From positions 23,092,406 to 23,156,405 of the forward strand of contig JAJKFL010000004.1 of the NCBI GenBank assembly GCA_021186555.1: DNA of 64,000 bases, in the 5' to 3' direction. The translations under genes and the position numbers were made by a program. This document shows positions 22,714-35,329 of this stretch, one piece after another; position 1 is the stretch's first letter; each line of letters starts with the position of its first letter. The notes beneath the pieces were generated by a model. That model saw nothing but the letters and a program-made list of their open reading frames with translations, was not told the origin of the DNA and did not search any database. The stretch comes from Reticulitermes speratus. Taxonomy: Eukaryota > Arthropoda > Insecta > Blattodea > Rhinotermitidae.

Positions 22714-23890
22714 TACAGAATAATCGATTCTTATTTTCTGCATTAGACATAGGTAAGAGGTTAGATTTAAACTTCCGCCGTTTTAGCCTCCCGGGAAAAA
22801 GCCTCTAGTATTCGTTGGATTGGAGCCTGGTTGGACCGCGAATCCGGTGTGGCCGAGAGAAAACACTGCCACTGTCTCCGGTACTACCCGAGCTGTCCAG
22901 GAATTTTAAAAAAGATTTCTACTCTGATTTTTCTGTTTACTCATACATTAAATAGCGCGAGATTAAGGGAATGATCAGCATCGCCTACACACAAATCAGG
23001 AACCAGTTAATCCGGAAGGTGTATAGCTGAATTAATGCCCGGTAGATTTCAAAGTGATCTGACTCATAGGCCTCACCATGTCTTTTGACTCTAATATAGG
23101 GTGTGAGTATCCAAGTTGCCACACGCCTTGAAATTACCATTTTCAAGGCAACAATTCACTGAGGTATGACGAGCGTTCTTAGCAGTAAGGGCTAAACTGT
23201 TCAGAATAATTATTCGGCTTTAATGCAAACACTTTTTGCTGTACAAAAATTACAAGCTCCGTACTGTGGCAGTTCCATCCCTCTGCCAACCAGTTGCAGT
23301 ACCCCTGACCCTCTGACAGCCCCCCACTGAGCCGATCTGCCATTCGCTGCCGAGGCGCAGGGGTTTTTTAGATTCAGTGGAGCGTAGCATAGGCAGGTCC
23401 CCAGCCTACCTCCCCAAACATTTGGCCCCTATGGTGAACCAAATAGGCGTACAGAGGCGGCTTTCTGTACACGTAGACCCACTGCTGTAAACCAGATCTA
23501 GAAATATTTTTTGTAACTGTTCGTTGGGAATAAACACAATAAAAAACAAAAAGTGTGTGTAATTGAAGATCGCACAGCAATTTTTAATACTATATTTTTT
23601 TAGAAACGAACCTTTCCTTTTTTTGGCTGTCTGTCCCCTTTCATTTTCATGTGTTTTCTTCCATTAATACCGGTATGGAATACTGTGTGTAGAAATGGTA
23701 TGATCGGCCTTTTATTTCAGGTTTTACTGTTAGGCCTAATGTCGAATTTACGGACTCTTCTCCTCATTTTTATTCTTGTTCTTCACTTTCTTTCAATTTC
23801 TCTAATAAAAAGATTTTGATATTAGAATGCAACAAGAATAATTATAGGTGGGTGCAGACCAATATGTAGGCTATTTACCAGCACAAGGCA
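22714..23890. other. Unassigned non-coding DNA
   Basis: A C-rich segment lies near 23275-23345. Nothing assignable. An acceptor-like TTTTATTTCAG|G occurs at about 23711-23722 but is not followed by a usable donor. Confidence 0.45.
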
Positions 23891-23894
23891 AAGT

Positions 23895-23960
23895 TTTCTC
23901 TGTTCTTAATTGAACACCACGCCATGCAGACGTATGGGGGGGGGGGGGGGGGGGTGGAGG
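23895..23960 (-). mobile_element. SINE family B type-1 tail fragment with G run
   Basis: TTAATTGAACACCACGCCAT and GCAGACGTATGGGGG match the reverse complement of the type-1 tail seen at 48320-48340. It runs into an 18-nt G homopolymer at about 23937-23954. Confidence 0.5.
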
Positions 23961-26325
23961 CAACTTTTCTTGCATTTTAAAATTCTGCGCTAGACGAAGG
24001 TAGCGGCCATTGTACCCACGAAGAAATGCCGTCCGGTACTCGCTGATTATGATGCTGGATAAGTCCAAAGATGTTCTGTATGCTCGGACGCAAAATGGTC
24101 AGCAAATAGCGGGCGACACAAATTCGGAATACCCTTCTATAAAATAACCTAATCTAAGCCTACATGCTCTGAACAAAGCAGTTACATGAATTAACCATTT
24201 GTATGGGAGTATGATGGTAATTTAGCATTTTTTTGTTGGAAGGCCTTAAAATTAGCTCGTCATGCTTCTGTGTTGCTGTGAAGTGAGTCCGCATGGCTTT
24301 GAATTTAATACTGCTCAGTGACAGTCAATTTAAAAAATAGTGCATTCCATACCTGTTCCTTATGGATTTTATGAATACTGCTTCCCTAATATATTTTTTC
24401 TTACTTCCATTAAATGTGTGGTTAAAATCCAATTCATTGGTTGTTTAGAAGAGATTGAACTGTCAAGTGCGAGTGTTGAACAATAAAATGCCCATAAAGA
24501 ATAGCTACAGACTACATTTTAGCGGACCAAATTGGAATGACAGGTATTTAGAGAGTGTGTGAAGTGGCAACTAATCTTTAATAGCTGTTTCAATTAGTAG
24601 CGGACCCCCAAACTGTGATCTCTGTAGCAGGCTCGTTCAAAGTCGACAACATGGCTGGATTGTTTGGATGTTTGGCTTCCGCTGTTCCCGGAATTCAACC
24701 GTTTGGATGTTCTTTGATGGTGCTGTTGACAGCTTCGCCCGGCTGCCTCTTCTTTTTGTCTGCATGTAGCTCCTTAGAAAGTACGAACATAAGAAAACCC
24801 AAAACCGTCAACACTGCCAGTGCCAAACGTTAATTTGAAATGTTTTTTTTTACTGAAATAAATAAAATTGTTTTAATATGCACCATTGTACTAGCTTTGT
24901 ACCTTATTTGAAACGCCTCGAAATATACAAAATCCGTCAGAGAATGGCCTCAAGAATTTGCGCTTGTTGTTTGAAGCAATGACGTTAAAAATGGTAGGCA
25001 GTAGCCTGACACGGTGTGGGTAAAATATGGAAGATCCGAGTTTCTTCGGGACGCTTGACCGATTTCTTAACTCGGTCTTGAGAAACGTGTTTCATTAACT
25101 TATGCGATATTGGTCGTGAATGCTAAATTATCCACGTTTCCACTACTCTGTTCTGCAGCACAAGGTAACGTAAATAAATAAACAGTGAAAGAAACAACAG
25201 TTAATTTATATATAATGGTGGAAGCTTCAGTTTTTTACACAATTTTCTGGAGGATCTAGAACCACATGGCGCCAAGACGGGATGATAATTTAAAGATGAT
25301 TTGCTGTATTTTCTTGGATTGATTAAATGGATAAGGACAAAGTACACTGGGGTCCAAAAACTAAGTTTGTCGTAGTTTATATTTTGAGTATTTTATAATG
25401 CGAGGAACTACTACTTAAAATGGAAGAGCTACTTTATATTCAGGGACGTTGTTATTGGGAAGTGCCTTCAATTTATGATAAAGAACTCTAAACAACTCTA
25501 TAAAAAGAATTGTAATTTTCCTTGAATATATAATAAAGAATTCAACCTTTAGTAACATTACAGAAACATCAAAAATATCCCAACGAGATCATTTAACGTG
25601 ATAGGCGTATGTGACAGTTTGTCTTGTTGAATGTTTTTAACTGTCAAAATGTTGTTTATTGGCTATTTTCCAGCGTGATAAAACATCATCGCACCCGGAA
25701 TATATATGTATTTGTTTTACGCATTGGGCGGCTGTCAGTCAACGAACGGGTTGATCAAGTAAAGAGCAAGTATTTTCTTAGAAGAGAAGACAGTTGATGA
25801 CGTGTCGTCAGCAAGTTTTGATGGACGGGAAATTTATGTCATGCTGATATCACTTTCAGTCGAGGCGATTCAGTGGCACAATGGAATAATGAAGACCTTT
25901 CACATTGGATGTCACATGTCTCTCTCAATCGGCCGGCAGTTGGCTTTTCAGCGTGGAAACTCTCCCCCCCCCCCCAACTGAAGCACATTCTTACATTTAT
26001 AAGATAATAAAAAAAAAGGTCATTCCAAGCGACAGACTGTTTATCTTATTAACAGACGTAATTAAAAGTCTGGCACTGTACCTGATAAGTTGAAATGTTA
26101 CTAGTCCGTTGTGAGATATTAAATCGGAATTATTTTTGTGAAACAGCTTGTGCATATATATTTTTCAGAATTATTTTTTTCATTTCACGCGTTTGGCCAT
26201 TAGATGCAGCTTTTCTTTTTTTTTTTTGTCAGTATATGTACATCTTTTATGATGGAACACATACTTCGTAATTTATAACTTCCCCATTGATTCCAGGTCC
26301 TTGTACTTGTGAACCAACCATAGTA
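23961..26325. other. Unassigned non-coding DNA
   Basis: No family recognised. A 72-codon frame at 24615-24833, followed closely by AATAAA-like A/T sequence, has no homology I can name and no splice context. A C run lies at about 25965-25976. Confidence 0.45.
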
Positions 26326-26328
26326 ACT

Positions 26329-26533
26329 TACAGTGTCAGTTTTCGTAGTGGAACTTCTCTTTAAACGGTATCTGGGAATAATGGAAACCTGTCTTGAGAG
26401 GAAATATTTTACAGTCCGGATGATCTGGAGTCCCGATGATCCATACCATAAAGCAGCTGCATTAAACGGAACCTTCCTGCAACGGAAATAATTTCGGTCC
26501 CTTGCGGTTTCATTATGGGCAGGTTTCACTGTA
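26329..26533. mobile_element. pogo-like miniature element with TA duplication
   Basis: Bounded by TA at 26329-26330 and 26532-26533. The right end read inward is CAGTGAAACCTGCCCATAAT; the left end begins CAGTGTCAG and continues into TCTTTAAACGGTATCTGGG, so the left terminus carries a small insertion or change. The body shares AACGGAACCTTCCTG, ACAGTCC..ATGAT and TTTCGGTCCCTTGC with the copies at 27437 and 48028. Confidence 0.75.
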
Positions 26534-27435
26534 TAATACTGGAAACATTCATAATGGGCTCTTTTTTTCCTTCTTCATCTGCCTCGACACTTGTACATCT
26601 TCAGGCATCGCCTTCTAATAGATCTAAATTACATTGTTCGCAGCATGCGTTAAAAGTATTGCATTATTATTTACTTGTGATTCATTAAAATTTCCTTGGT
26701 GTTGTATGGCATACAGATACTTTGGAGAAGAAAATTTATGAGTATATTTTCGAGAATATTTGTAGCAATGTTGGCTAATGCTGTGCCTGCCTCATCCTCG
26801 TTCCTAGGAACCCTACGACTGCTCTGCACAACAAACCTAAAACCAGGGTTTCCCATGATCTGAGTCGGGCAGTGGCGTCCAAGAAGGTGACATGCATATC
26901 ATTCTGATGTCATAAACGCGCATCTATTTTTGTTACAGTACTCAGAAACGGGTCGCTGGAGGGACTTTTTTGTATTTCGGTTAATGAAACCTTACGCTTG
27001 TTAAACGGACTTAACAGTGATGCGTTGCTGCATTTCGAGGGAAGAGATGTAGTCCACATTCTTGTTTCGCTTCTCACAACTTTTTGTGGTTGTTCTTTAG
27101 GGTACTGTTGCTTGTTTATTTGTTTTTAGGACCTGTCCCTCATACTGGTGCATTACGACTTACGCAGTAGCAGCACCTTTGTTTATGTGGTTTTCAATAA
27201 TCAAAACATTCCCCTTCTAGGAATCTGAATGTTATCATTTGTTTGTAATGACGTTTAAAACTTTATTTATAGTATGGTGTGGTTATTTCTTATTTAGGTA
27301 CTTTCAACTCGACTGCAGTGCTTCCCTAACTCTGTATATCCTCGGATATCATTTCAAACTCGTAGCAACTGGAGGGAAGTCACATGGAACGATTTCTAAC
27401 GGAACATCCGCTCAGTCTGCTCTTTTTTTTTTAAT
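26534..27435. other. Unassigned spacer
   Basis: Nothing recognised between two related pogo-like elements. Confidence 0.45.
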
Positions 27436-27436
27436 G

Positions 27437-27587
27437 CACTGAAACCTGTCTTAAATGGAACCTGGGCACAACAGAAACCTGTCTTTAGCGGAAACCTTTA
27501 CAGTTCCGAGGATCCTAACTTCAAGTACCTGTATGAAACTGAAAATTTCGGTCCCTGGCGCTTCGGTTATAGGCGGGATTCACTGTA
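27437..27587. mobile_element. pogo-like miniature element, 149 bp
   Basis: Begins CACTGAAACCTGTCTTAAAT and ends, read inward, CAGTGAATCCCGCCTATAAC. The right flank is TA (27586-27587). The middle has TTTACAGTTCCGAGGATCC and AATTTCGGTCCCTGGCGC, shared in order with the copies at 26331 and 48028. Confidence 0.78.
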
Positions 27588-28415
27588 TTTCTTTGAGCAC
27601 ATTCCTCCTGCAGACGCTAATAATCGCTTAACCATTTTTCTTCCCCTTATCGGAACCACAGCAATCAAACAACGCTTTTGAGAAAACACACTCTAGAGTT
27701 TTTTGACTCGCCAATTAGTGTAACGGGCGTCTTGTGATTACATAACTGGAACAAGTGCTGTAACCTGTTGAGACTTCAGTTTGCAAAGGATTGATTTTTT
27801 TCAGTCAACATGTAGAATATAGAATTAAATGGTGCTGCTTCATTTCAGAAATGTTTGCAGTCTGTGTTTTAGGATTATTTACTCTGATACTGAATAGGAC
27901 ATGAAAAGTGTTGCGATTCATAAGGAAGATGTGATGCAAAGTAATAAAACCTCAGACTTTCAGCACTTCATGGCACAGAAAAATTATGTTACAGGTAGTC
28001 CACAACCATTGCTTTTGATTTTGTCTGGCTTTACTAAGTAATAAATATGAAATCTAGGCTTAACTTAGGGATCAAATGCTATGGTGTACATGTTTTACTT
28101 TCACGCACAATATCACAATACATCTTCCTCGTCTCTCAATAAAAGCTTTCTACATTCCATACGAAATGCATCAAGTTCTCCTTCAGGTTATGTTATACAT
28201 CGATTTTACAGATTTTACAATAACCTGCGCGTAATAAGTATTCTCAAGGGGGAATTAATAACTGAAATTATGGAATAATTACCATATTAATTAAGTCCTT
28301 GGAATAGAGCTCTTCTGAACCTAACAGTTGCCCAGATAGACAAAAAGAAGCCTCTACTTTTGTGGACCTTATTTTTACAGGACGACTCACATTGCCACGA
28401 GAATTAGAAGGAAAC
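27588..28415. other. Unassigned non-coding DNA
   Basis: Nothing recognised. Confidence 0.45.
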
Positions 28416-28418
28416 AAT

Positions 28419-28503
28419 AATATCTGTCTACAAAACTGCGAGGCCCCACACCCCAGCAGACAGCTGTCTGTGTAGTCATCTCCGTGAGAACCTCAAATGT
28501 TAC
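28419..28503 (-). repeat. Hairpin family G, left part
   Basis: On the minus strand this reads ACATTTGAGGTTCTCACGG, then GACAGCTGTCTGCTGGGGTG and TAGACAGATATT, matching the left end of the copies at 35330 and 49988. No right arm follows. Confidence 0.7.
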
Positions 28504-28771
28504 ACCAACCTTGTTTCCTGGAACGAGTAAGAAGGATTCGTCTCCCACATTAAATAAAATGTTCCGTTTCATTCTATGTGGCCTGATATACTAAGCTATT
28601 ACAGCTGAATGTTCAGAGCTTAAATTCTGGTTCTTTCATGGCCATAAAAATGCTGCTTGTGAAAGTCAAAACGTCTATGCCTCACTACGAATTTAACATT
28701 TATTTGAAGAAAAAAAAATTCTGCTTAATTATAACTCTAAATAATTTTAGGGAATTAACTAAAGTAACTGA
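28504..28771. other. Short unassigned spacer
   Basis: Lies between two family G hairpin repeats in opposite orientation. Nothing else seen. Confidence 0.4.
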
Positions 28772-28915
28772 TGTGATTTTTGTTGTTGTGACGGCAGTGA
28801 ATGTAACGGATGCGGTGTTTTGGGATATGACGCGTGTAGATTGGTAGATGTGTACCAAGATCTGAAAGAAACATAGCCACTAAACTACACGGCGTCATAT
28901 CCCGGATGACAGACA
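28772..28915 (+). repeat. Hairpin family G, compact copy with both arms
   Basis: The arms GGGATATGACGCGTGTAGAT (28822-28841) and ACTACACGGCGTCATATCCC (28884-28903) are inverted, with a loop of about 40 nt. The central TGAAGATGG...CGAAAC segment has been lost, which leaves a short strong hairpin. Confidence 0.75.
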
Positions 28916-28918
28916 ATG

Positions 28919-29333
28919 ATATTTGTAATAATATTATGCCAAGATTAATATAAGAGATATGTACTGCAGCAAACGTGGTGCAGTAGTCACAGCCCTTGCA
29001 AATATTTACGTCAGACTTAAGAAATTAATGCTATTGCTATTGCTATTGCTATTGCTATTGTTATTGTTCAACTTGCGCTAGCATTCCGGGCTTACGCGTT
29101 GTGTTGCTGCCCCACTGGTTCCCGACGTACGAAGGAACATCTTGCCTTCCACTTCAGAAGTTCGCGTTAATAAGCTGAACACGGTTTCGTCGTTTATAGG
29201 AACGATGTACGACAAAAGGTCCACCGACCCATTTTCGGTGGCCTTTCTTGATATTTAGCAATTGGAACGTGAGACCAAAATTGGGTGCATGCTGAAACTA
29301 ATCGGACCCGCCGTGCAAAGTTTGCATTTGATG

Positions 29334-29379
<46 letters not shown>

Positions 29380-29680
29380 TCTCATATTTCCGTGTATGTG
29401 TGTTTGGCAGGACTAATTCCATAAAGTCTCCACCTTCAGGCGCTGATAATGTTAGCGAATCTACTCTGATGTCACAAGTCGCGAGAGTGCGCGAAGTCTT
29501 GTGCGCGTAGATCAGTGTTTTTGCAATCGGAGCAATGGTGGTGCCAGTATTCGTCTGCTTACGTAGTAGCTGCTATCACGTGACTGAGGTAGGAGGGCCG
29601 TAAGGTTTGTGAGACTCGCACTGTGACGGGGACTTTGTGGCTGTAATGCTGCTATACGTATGTAGGTCCTATGTATGGGT
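28919..29680. repeat. Microsatellite-bearing spacer
   Basis: Holds a (TATTGC)n hexanucleotide tract at about 29028-29067 and (AT)n followed by (GT)n at about 29333-29377. Otherwise unassigned. Confidence 0.75.
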
Positions 29681-29852
29681 ATGCATGTGTGTGTGTGTGG
29701 TGTGTGTGTGTGTGTGTGTGTGTGTTTGTGTGTACTTGGTCTTGCCCAGGTTCGAGGTCTGCGCTCGCTGGTTCGTACTGTGGTCTTTCACAAATCAGTG
29801 CATGTATATATATAAATATATATTGTGTATTATATATTACATATAATATGTA
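29681..29852. repeat. (TG)n and AT-rich microsatellite tracts
   Basis: An interrupted (TG)n tract at 29683-29734 and an AT-rich alternating tract at about 29808-29852. The cysteine/valine-rich frames here are translations of the repeat. Confidence 0.92.
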
Positions 29853-30207
29853 TAAGGCAGTCAGTGTAATGATTTTCGTATACACTTCAAATTATAACAA
29901 ATTATAAAGATACTTGTAGACTTAATCTTCGCAGTGATTTTTGCAATGTGGCTGTGTTGTTTGTTTATTAGCTTGCCGGAAGTACTGAATACACGAAGTG
30001 TGTTATGTCCTAGCGGACAGTGTGCTGATACGGATATGGGTCATCGCATCGCGTTTGCTGTCAGTTTATGTTAGCACGTGTGTGTGTGAGAGAGAGGAAG
30101 GGACCAGATGCTTGGTAGTGGCAGTCTTTTGTTACTCGTAGGTGACACACACAGCTTTCACGGATCGCTGCAGCATCCAAGTTCATTGCTTGCGTCATGA
30201 CCAGTTG

Positions 30208-30476
30208 TTTGCTTCGCCTACAGCGTAGTCGGTATAGTAACCAGTCTACGGGCTGTACGCTCTGCGGTTCGAATCCCAGCAGGGGTAAGAGATTTTTCTG
30301 TTCTGTGGGGTCCACCTAGCGTCCTGCGCAGTGGGTACCGGGTAAAGCGGCCGAGATGTGAAGATGACTACTCACCTCCATGTAGTGCCGAGGTTAAGAA
30401 TGAGTGGAGCTTTACCTCCACTAACCCAATATGCCTTTATGGCGGGTGCAGGGACGCATTTATTTTTATTTTTTAC
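30208..30476 (+). mobile_element. SINE family B, type-1 head, type-1 tail
   Basis: Head with the A-box-like CAGCGTAGTCGG (30221-30232) and B-box GGTTCGAATCC (30266-30276). The body has GTGGGTACCGGGTAAAGCGG, and the type-1 tail ATGGCGGGTGCAGGGACGC is followed by a (TTTAT)-like end at about 30459-30475. Nearly full length, with part of the central CCCTGGGG segment shortened. Confidence 0.85.
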
Positions 30477-30480
30477 TGAC

Positions 30481-31174
30481 ATTTCGCGACTGATTTGGTA
30501 GCTCGCTTGGTGTCTGCGTTATTCTGAGTACAATAACCCCTCGCCCAGCGCGATTTTGATTATACGCGTTTGGAAATGAATATATGGGGGAACAATTTTC
30601 CAAACACCGATAAATTTAAATGCCCGGTTAAACGTGGGCGGTTACCCACTTCTCGAAATTGAATATAAAAATTCAGTCCCTACCTTACAGAAAACACATT
30701 CCGTCTGTATTATAGTGCGACCCGTTGATTCTATTTAAGAATGTAGCCCTTGTTTATTCTGAAAATCATTCTAAGCCCAGAAATACACTCTTTGAGGTAA
30801 GGTAGAGAGTATTTAAATATTAAGGCAGGAGGTAAGCCTCCATATAGTTACCACTGAGCTATGAACGGTAATTAGTGTTTAAAGTTTGCTTTTAACTCAT
30901 GCATGCCGTAATCAAACTCATTCCCTAGCTTAGAGCAATGTAATGACGAGAGAATGAAGTTGAATTAAAGGACATTTACTGCTTTGCAAACCTGCACCTG
31001 TTTTCAAACTAAAATTTAGTTCAATTTTAATTTTTCCTGCAGAGCCTAATTTAATTTTATCCGATATAATGAAATGAAAATAGATTATAGTCTTCCATCG
31101 CAAGTGTCTTAAACAGCATTACAGTCAAAGGTAAGAAAAGTAAATAGACTGATGTGCGAGAATTCAGTTTTCTG
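30481..31174. other. Unassigned non-coding DNA
   Basis: Nothing recognised. Confidence 0.45.
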
Positions 31175-31370
31175 CCACGGTGTAGTTGAGGCCTTCGCCT
31201 TTCGGGGATGTTACGCATCGTTGGTTGGTAGTTGGTTACCAGCGTTTCGGAATGAACTCTCGGTCCCATCTTCAAGGGTCAAGTAGGAAGATCGGACCGA
31301 TAATCCGTCCCGATACGCCAGTGACCAAATACCAACCAAGGCTACGTAACATCCAACGAACGAAGCCCTC
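31175..31370. repeat. Hairpin family D copy 2
   Basis: Arms GGGGATGTTACGCATCGTTG, GTAGTTGGTTACCAGCGTTT on the left are inverted as CCAGTGACCAAATACCAACC, GCTACGTAACATCC on the right. On the minus strand the left half gives TTGAAGATGGGACC...CCGAAACGCTGGT, the shared core. Ends GCCTTCG...CGAAGCC pair as outer arms. Confidence 0.82.
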
Positions 31371-32340
31371 AGATTAACATTGTGTTTCATTTATAAATTC
31401 CGAGACAACCGTTTAACCAGAACGGAGATGGATATTGTGAAGTAATCTTTTGTTTCATCGTAATCTTAATATCGGACTGCAGCCTAATACAGTGTTTTGG
31501 AACTTTCGATATAAGAAACTGTTAAAGAATTTTAGTCATTCTTCGTATCTTTTGAAAATGAATTAAAAACGGCATCTTGATCTCACACATTTACTACGGT
31601 TTTATTTAATGTCATTATGCTTTCGTTTTCTTGTTAAATTATGTATGTCAAGATTTTAACAGAAGTCAATATGAATAATTCTCAGCACAAACACTAATAA
31701 AGCTAGACCACCCTCTGATACTAAGCAGGCCTAGAATCATAATGAATATTTCGGATTAATGCATTTTACAATAATGTTACTAAAATTGAAGGGAACCTAA
31801 TAGTCAGTACTGCATTTGCATAATTCTTAAAATTTTTTCACATTTTGACTTATAGGCATGTGACGTGACTTGCTGACGACCGTATTTTAGTTGTTCAGAT
31901 GCAAGGGATGGCAGGGGGTGTGGAGTTTTGTTATTCATGAGAGTGCCGGCCACCACGTCTCACACTTCTCAGCTGTCTGCTCTGCCTGCTTGCCCTCACG
32001 AGGGTTATAATGCAGGGTGAGACTCACAAATGACTAACAACAGTGCTGCCCAAAGTTTCTTTCCCCCTTTTCGTTTTGGTGGCTGAACCTTTAAATATTT
32101 TTGCTTTCCGTGATTTCAACTGATATCTAGAAAATTAACCCTTAAACCAGTGGTAATTATGTGTACCAAAAATTTAAAAAAATGCAATTTGCCCAAAGAG
32201 AAGGTTTTTTTTTCTCGGAATAAACAGGTCTTATTTCCCTAAACACTACTAATTTTTTTTGACTTTGTAATGTAGATACAGTGTTTGCTGCGACATACGA
32301 ACTGAATTTTTAAATATTATATGAATTCATTTCAATATAA
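31371..32340. other. Unassigned non-coding DNA
   Basis: AT-rich with T homopolymers near 32205 and 32253. Nothing recognised. Confidence 0.45.
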
Positions 32341-32344
32341 TTCC

Positions 32345-32520
32345 ACCAATGCTCCATACTCACCTTCGTCTGAATGTTGCTCTTACTTGAAGGATGAACG
32401 GGCGAAGCCTGGGAACCTTCCAAAAGCTGTGCCTTTTCGGAAGTCGGGGAATATTGGATAGAACAGTACTTTCACTTTTTTGCAGGTTTCCGAAGGTTAA
32501 GTGAAACTTGTTCAAGCTTA
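32345..32520 (+). repeat. Unclassified dispersed repeat E, copy 2
   Basis: Matches 13660-13800 (TGCTCCATACTCACCTTCGT, GCCTGGGAACCTTCC, TTTTCGGAAGTCGGGGAA). It is slightly longer at the right, ending near CCGAAGGTTAAGTG. Confidence 0.75.
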
Positions 32521-32599
32521 TGTTTTAGCCCGCAAACAATAACCTGGGCCAACCTCTTGTAGTTGTTATATTCTTGCTAATGTAGCAAGGTACATTTGT

Positions 32600-32760
32600 C
32601 TCTGTGCTTAATTAAGCACAATGGTGCGATAGCATATGGGGAAGTAGAGGCATAACTCCACTCGCTTGAAAGCTCGACCCTTGATGGACATAATTGGTCA
32701 GCTTCACTCCCCATGAGTAGGAAAATCTCTTACGCTGCCTGGAATGTAATCCCGATTCCT
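32600..32760 (-). mobile_element. SINE family B partial, type-1 tail
   Basis: TTAAGCACAATGGTGCGATA, GAAGTAGAGGCATAACTCCACTC and GGTCAGCTTCACTCC parallel the reverse complement of the type-1 tail and body at 48310-48420. The head is not recognisable. Confidence 0.55.
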
Positions 32761-34148
32761 CGGTCCTTCAGTCCGTATCTCGTTGGAAAGTGGATAAGAT
32801 GAAGGCACTGCGATCCTTGAAAACGGAGCGACGCAGCTTACCGTCCCAGAAGACTTGAATCCTCAGTAACAGCGCTACAAGAATCTGAAATCTCGCACAA
32901 AGTGCTTATGCTCTAAATTTCAAAGTTAAGCGATTGGCCCGCCTACTGCTTGGGCTCGAGACCCCTGGTGCCTTCTGTGTCTTCATTAGAGGTCAAACCA
33001 GTAGGCGTATCTGCAATATGTAAGCCTATTTCTTGATAAATGTAAACCTCCTAGACACTTTACAGCTGTGTTTATATAACACTAGATACGCGTCTGATTT
33101 GTTCTTTGTACGAAGTTCAGCTTGTTGACCCTCTGATAATGAGGGCAAAAGGTCTAGTGTAGCAGAAGGACGTGTTCCTGTATGCCGCTTAAGGATATGC
33201 AAAATAAAACATGAATAAAGAGTTTTATGCTAATCAAATATCGTGAATAGCAGAGTAATACTTTTATAGATTTACAGCAGGAAATTATTAATTTAAAAGT
33301 CGACAATGCGCACATGTACCGTTCACCTCTGTATATTGTTTTTAAGAGTGACTTAATGTGACTCTCTACTTTCGTTGCATCTGAGTATCGGACTTGGATC
33401 ATTTAGGTTTATGCTTTTAAGCGGAGGAGTTTTCTTTTTCCGAGTATGTTGAATTGGGCCATTTCCCACAATGCTACAGTTTATTTTTGGTTAGAGAATA
33501 ATTTCAGTTATGTGTGTAATATCCATCACACTGGTGTTGACCTGTCAAAGGGTGCCAGAGGTTTCTGTAAACCATACGTAGTCGTGTGTTGATGCGTCGG
33601 ACATGTGTATCAAGACCGACCTTCGGAGGACCATGACGGTATGTGCGTTCAGTACTGTCCTCGTCCAGCGAAACCGGGATCAAAGTTCGTCTGATCACTT
33701 TAGGGCACACTTCTGCCGGTCCCTATTCATCATCGACCTCATATCGGCAGTCAAGGTCTATAGTTTATGCCGTGTTTTAAATAACAATTTGCTGGACACT
33801 TCCCGCCCAGAATATGGTCTGGCAGGAAGTCAGTTGTGGCGGCAATGGGAAGATGACGTAAAGAAGCACACTCATAATGTTTTCTCTTTGTTTAGTGTTA
33901 AGTCGGTTATTTTAACGATGCTGTCGGTATCAACATCTGTGTAGCGTCGAATGATACTCTGATTGACGAACTGCTAGGGGTGTGGAAGGAAGCATCCTGC
34001 ATTCTGATGAATGGGTTGGCGAAAACGCGAAAATAGTGGTGTAGTGTTGAGTACGGTGATTTAAAAGAAGAATGAAATCTGGGAAACATGTAGAGTGCAT
34101 GGTTTATTTAAAGCGCTGGCAGTAGCTCAGATTACATAGTGTGGAATA
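32761..34148. other. Unassigned non-coding DNA
   Basis: Longest frame is 113 codons at 33603-33944, with no domain I recognise. No repeat family identified. Confidence 0.45.
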
Positions 34149-34352
34149 TTAGGATAATGAGTAAATGTCTAACGCGTGGGTCTGCGGCCGCTCGCTTGCT
34201 GGGATTGCGGTTTCGAATTCCGCTGGGAGCATGGATGTCTATCTGTTGTGAGTATTATGTGTTGTCAGGAAGAGGTCTCTGCGACGGGCTGATCACTAGT
34301 CCAGAGGAGTCTTACGGAGTGTGTGTGTCAGTGAGTGTGACTAGGTGGAAGA
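34149..34352 (+). mobile_element. SINE family A copy 3
   Basis: GCGTGGGTCTGCGGCCGC, GCTTGCTGGGATTGCGG and a B-box-like GTTTCGAATTCC (34210-34221) match the family. The tail runs through AGAGGTCTCTGCGACGGGC to GTGAGTGTGACTAGG. The first 20 bases of the head are strongly diverged, so the A-box is lost. Confidence 0.8.
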
Positions 34353-34599
34353 GGTCAGACTAAGATAGAAAGAAAGTAAATAGTGAATTTGAAAAGATGG
34401 GAAACGAAGCGGTATTAGACTAATTTCAGGCACTATCACAATATTTGCCTGGAATTGCTAAGAAAAAGTATTCAAACATTACTCATCTTGGTCTTCGACC
34501 CAGGATTTAAAACCTGGATCCTGTAGCTAAGAATGATTTGTGTCACTAATAGAAAGCAGCTGCGTGCCTCCAATCTGTAACTTCCAATTACCCTGCTTT

Positions 34600-34848
34600 G
34601 CTAAAACGAAAAAAGATAACTGGATTGGACACATCTTTCTTAGTAACTGCCTTCTAAAACACGTTATTGAAGGAAAGATAGAAAGACCAGAAGACGAGGA
34701 AAAGGACGTAAGCAGCTAGTGGATGAACGTAAGGAAATGAGAAGATACTCGAACTTGAAAGAGGATGCTCTAGATCGTACTGTCTGGAAAACTCGCTTTG
34801 GAAGAGGCTATGGACAGAGTACGCGATGATGGCGATGAATGTCATTGA
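34600..34848 (+). mobile_element. LINE 3' coding fragment (second family)
   Basis: A decayed reading frame gives WIGH.FL.NCLLKHVIEGKIER, with later LALEEAMDRVRDDG in a shifted frame. It has the order of features (W.GH...LL, basic linker, W+TRFGR.YG) seen in C-terminal tails of arthropod non-LTR retrotransposons. Frameshifts and a stop are present. It differs from the LINE type at 39590, so a second LINE family is represented. Only the 3' end survives, consistent with 5' truncation on insertion. Confidence 0.6.
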
Positions 34849-35325
34849 TATGTCGGTGTACCTCAGTTATTTTATGTTTCTGAAGTTGTGTGCTAGGTGG
34901 TCTAGCTGTTGATAAGGAATCCGCTTTCATACGTATGGGCATATACTTTTTTTATCTGTCTAAGTAACTAACGGACTGATAAATGGAACCAGAAGGTTCA
35001 GGGCCGCCAAAACCACACTGGGTGATTACATGTAGTCTAACACGACATATTTTCTTCACATGCATTTTAATATTATCGTTTATCCTGTTTAAGTACTCGC
35101 TGTTTTTAAGGCTTACGTATAATACGTATAATGGTACGTCCCACACCACCACGACCACGTATTGAGCTCCTCTTATTGAATAACAGTTAATAATAAATTG
35201 TTATGGAAGTTTGGAGAATAAATATTGATGAAAGTGTGGAGGGTTACCCCCTTCCACCAATACGTCTTCATGGCGTGGTGCTCAGTGACAAAGACAGTAT
35301 TCTTTTAATACCCCGACATAAAAAT
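34849..35325. other. Unassigned spacer
   Basis: Nothing recognised. Confidence 0.4.
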
Positions 35326-35329
35326 CACC

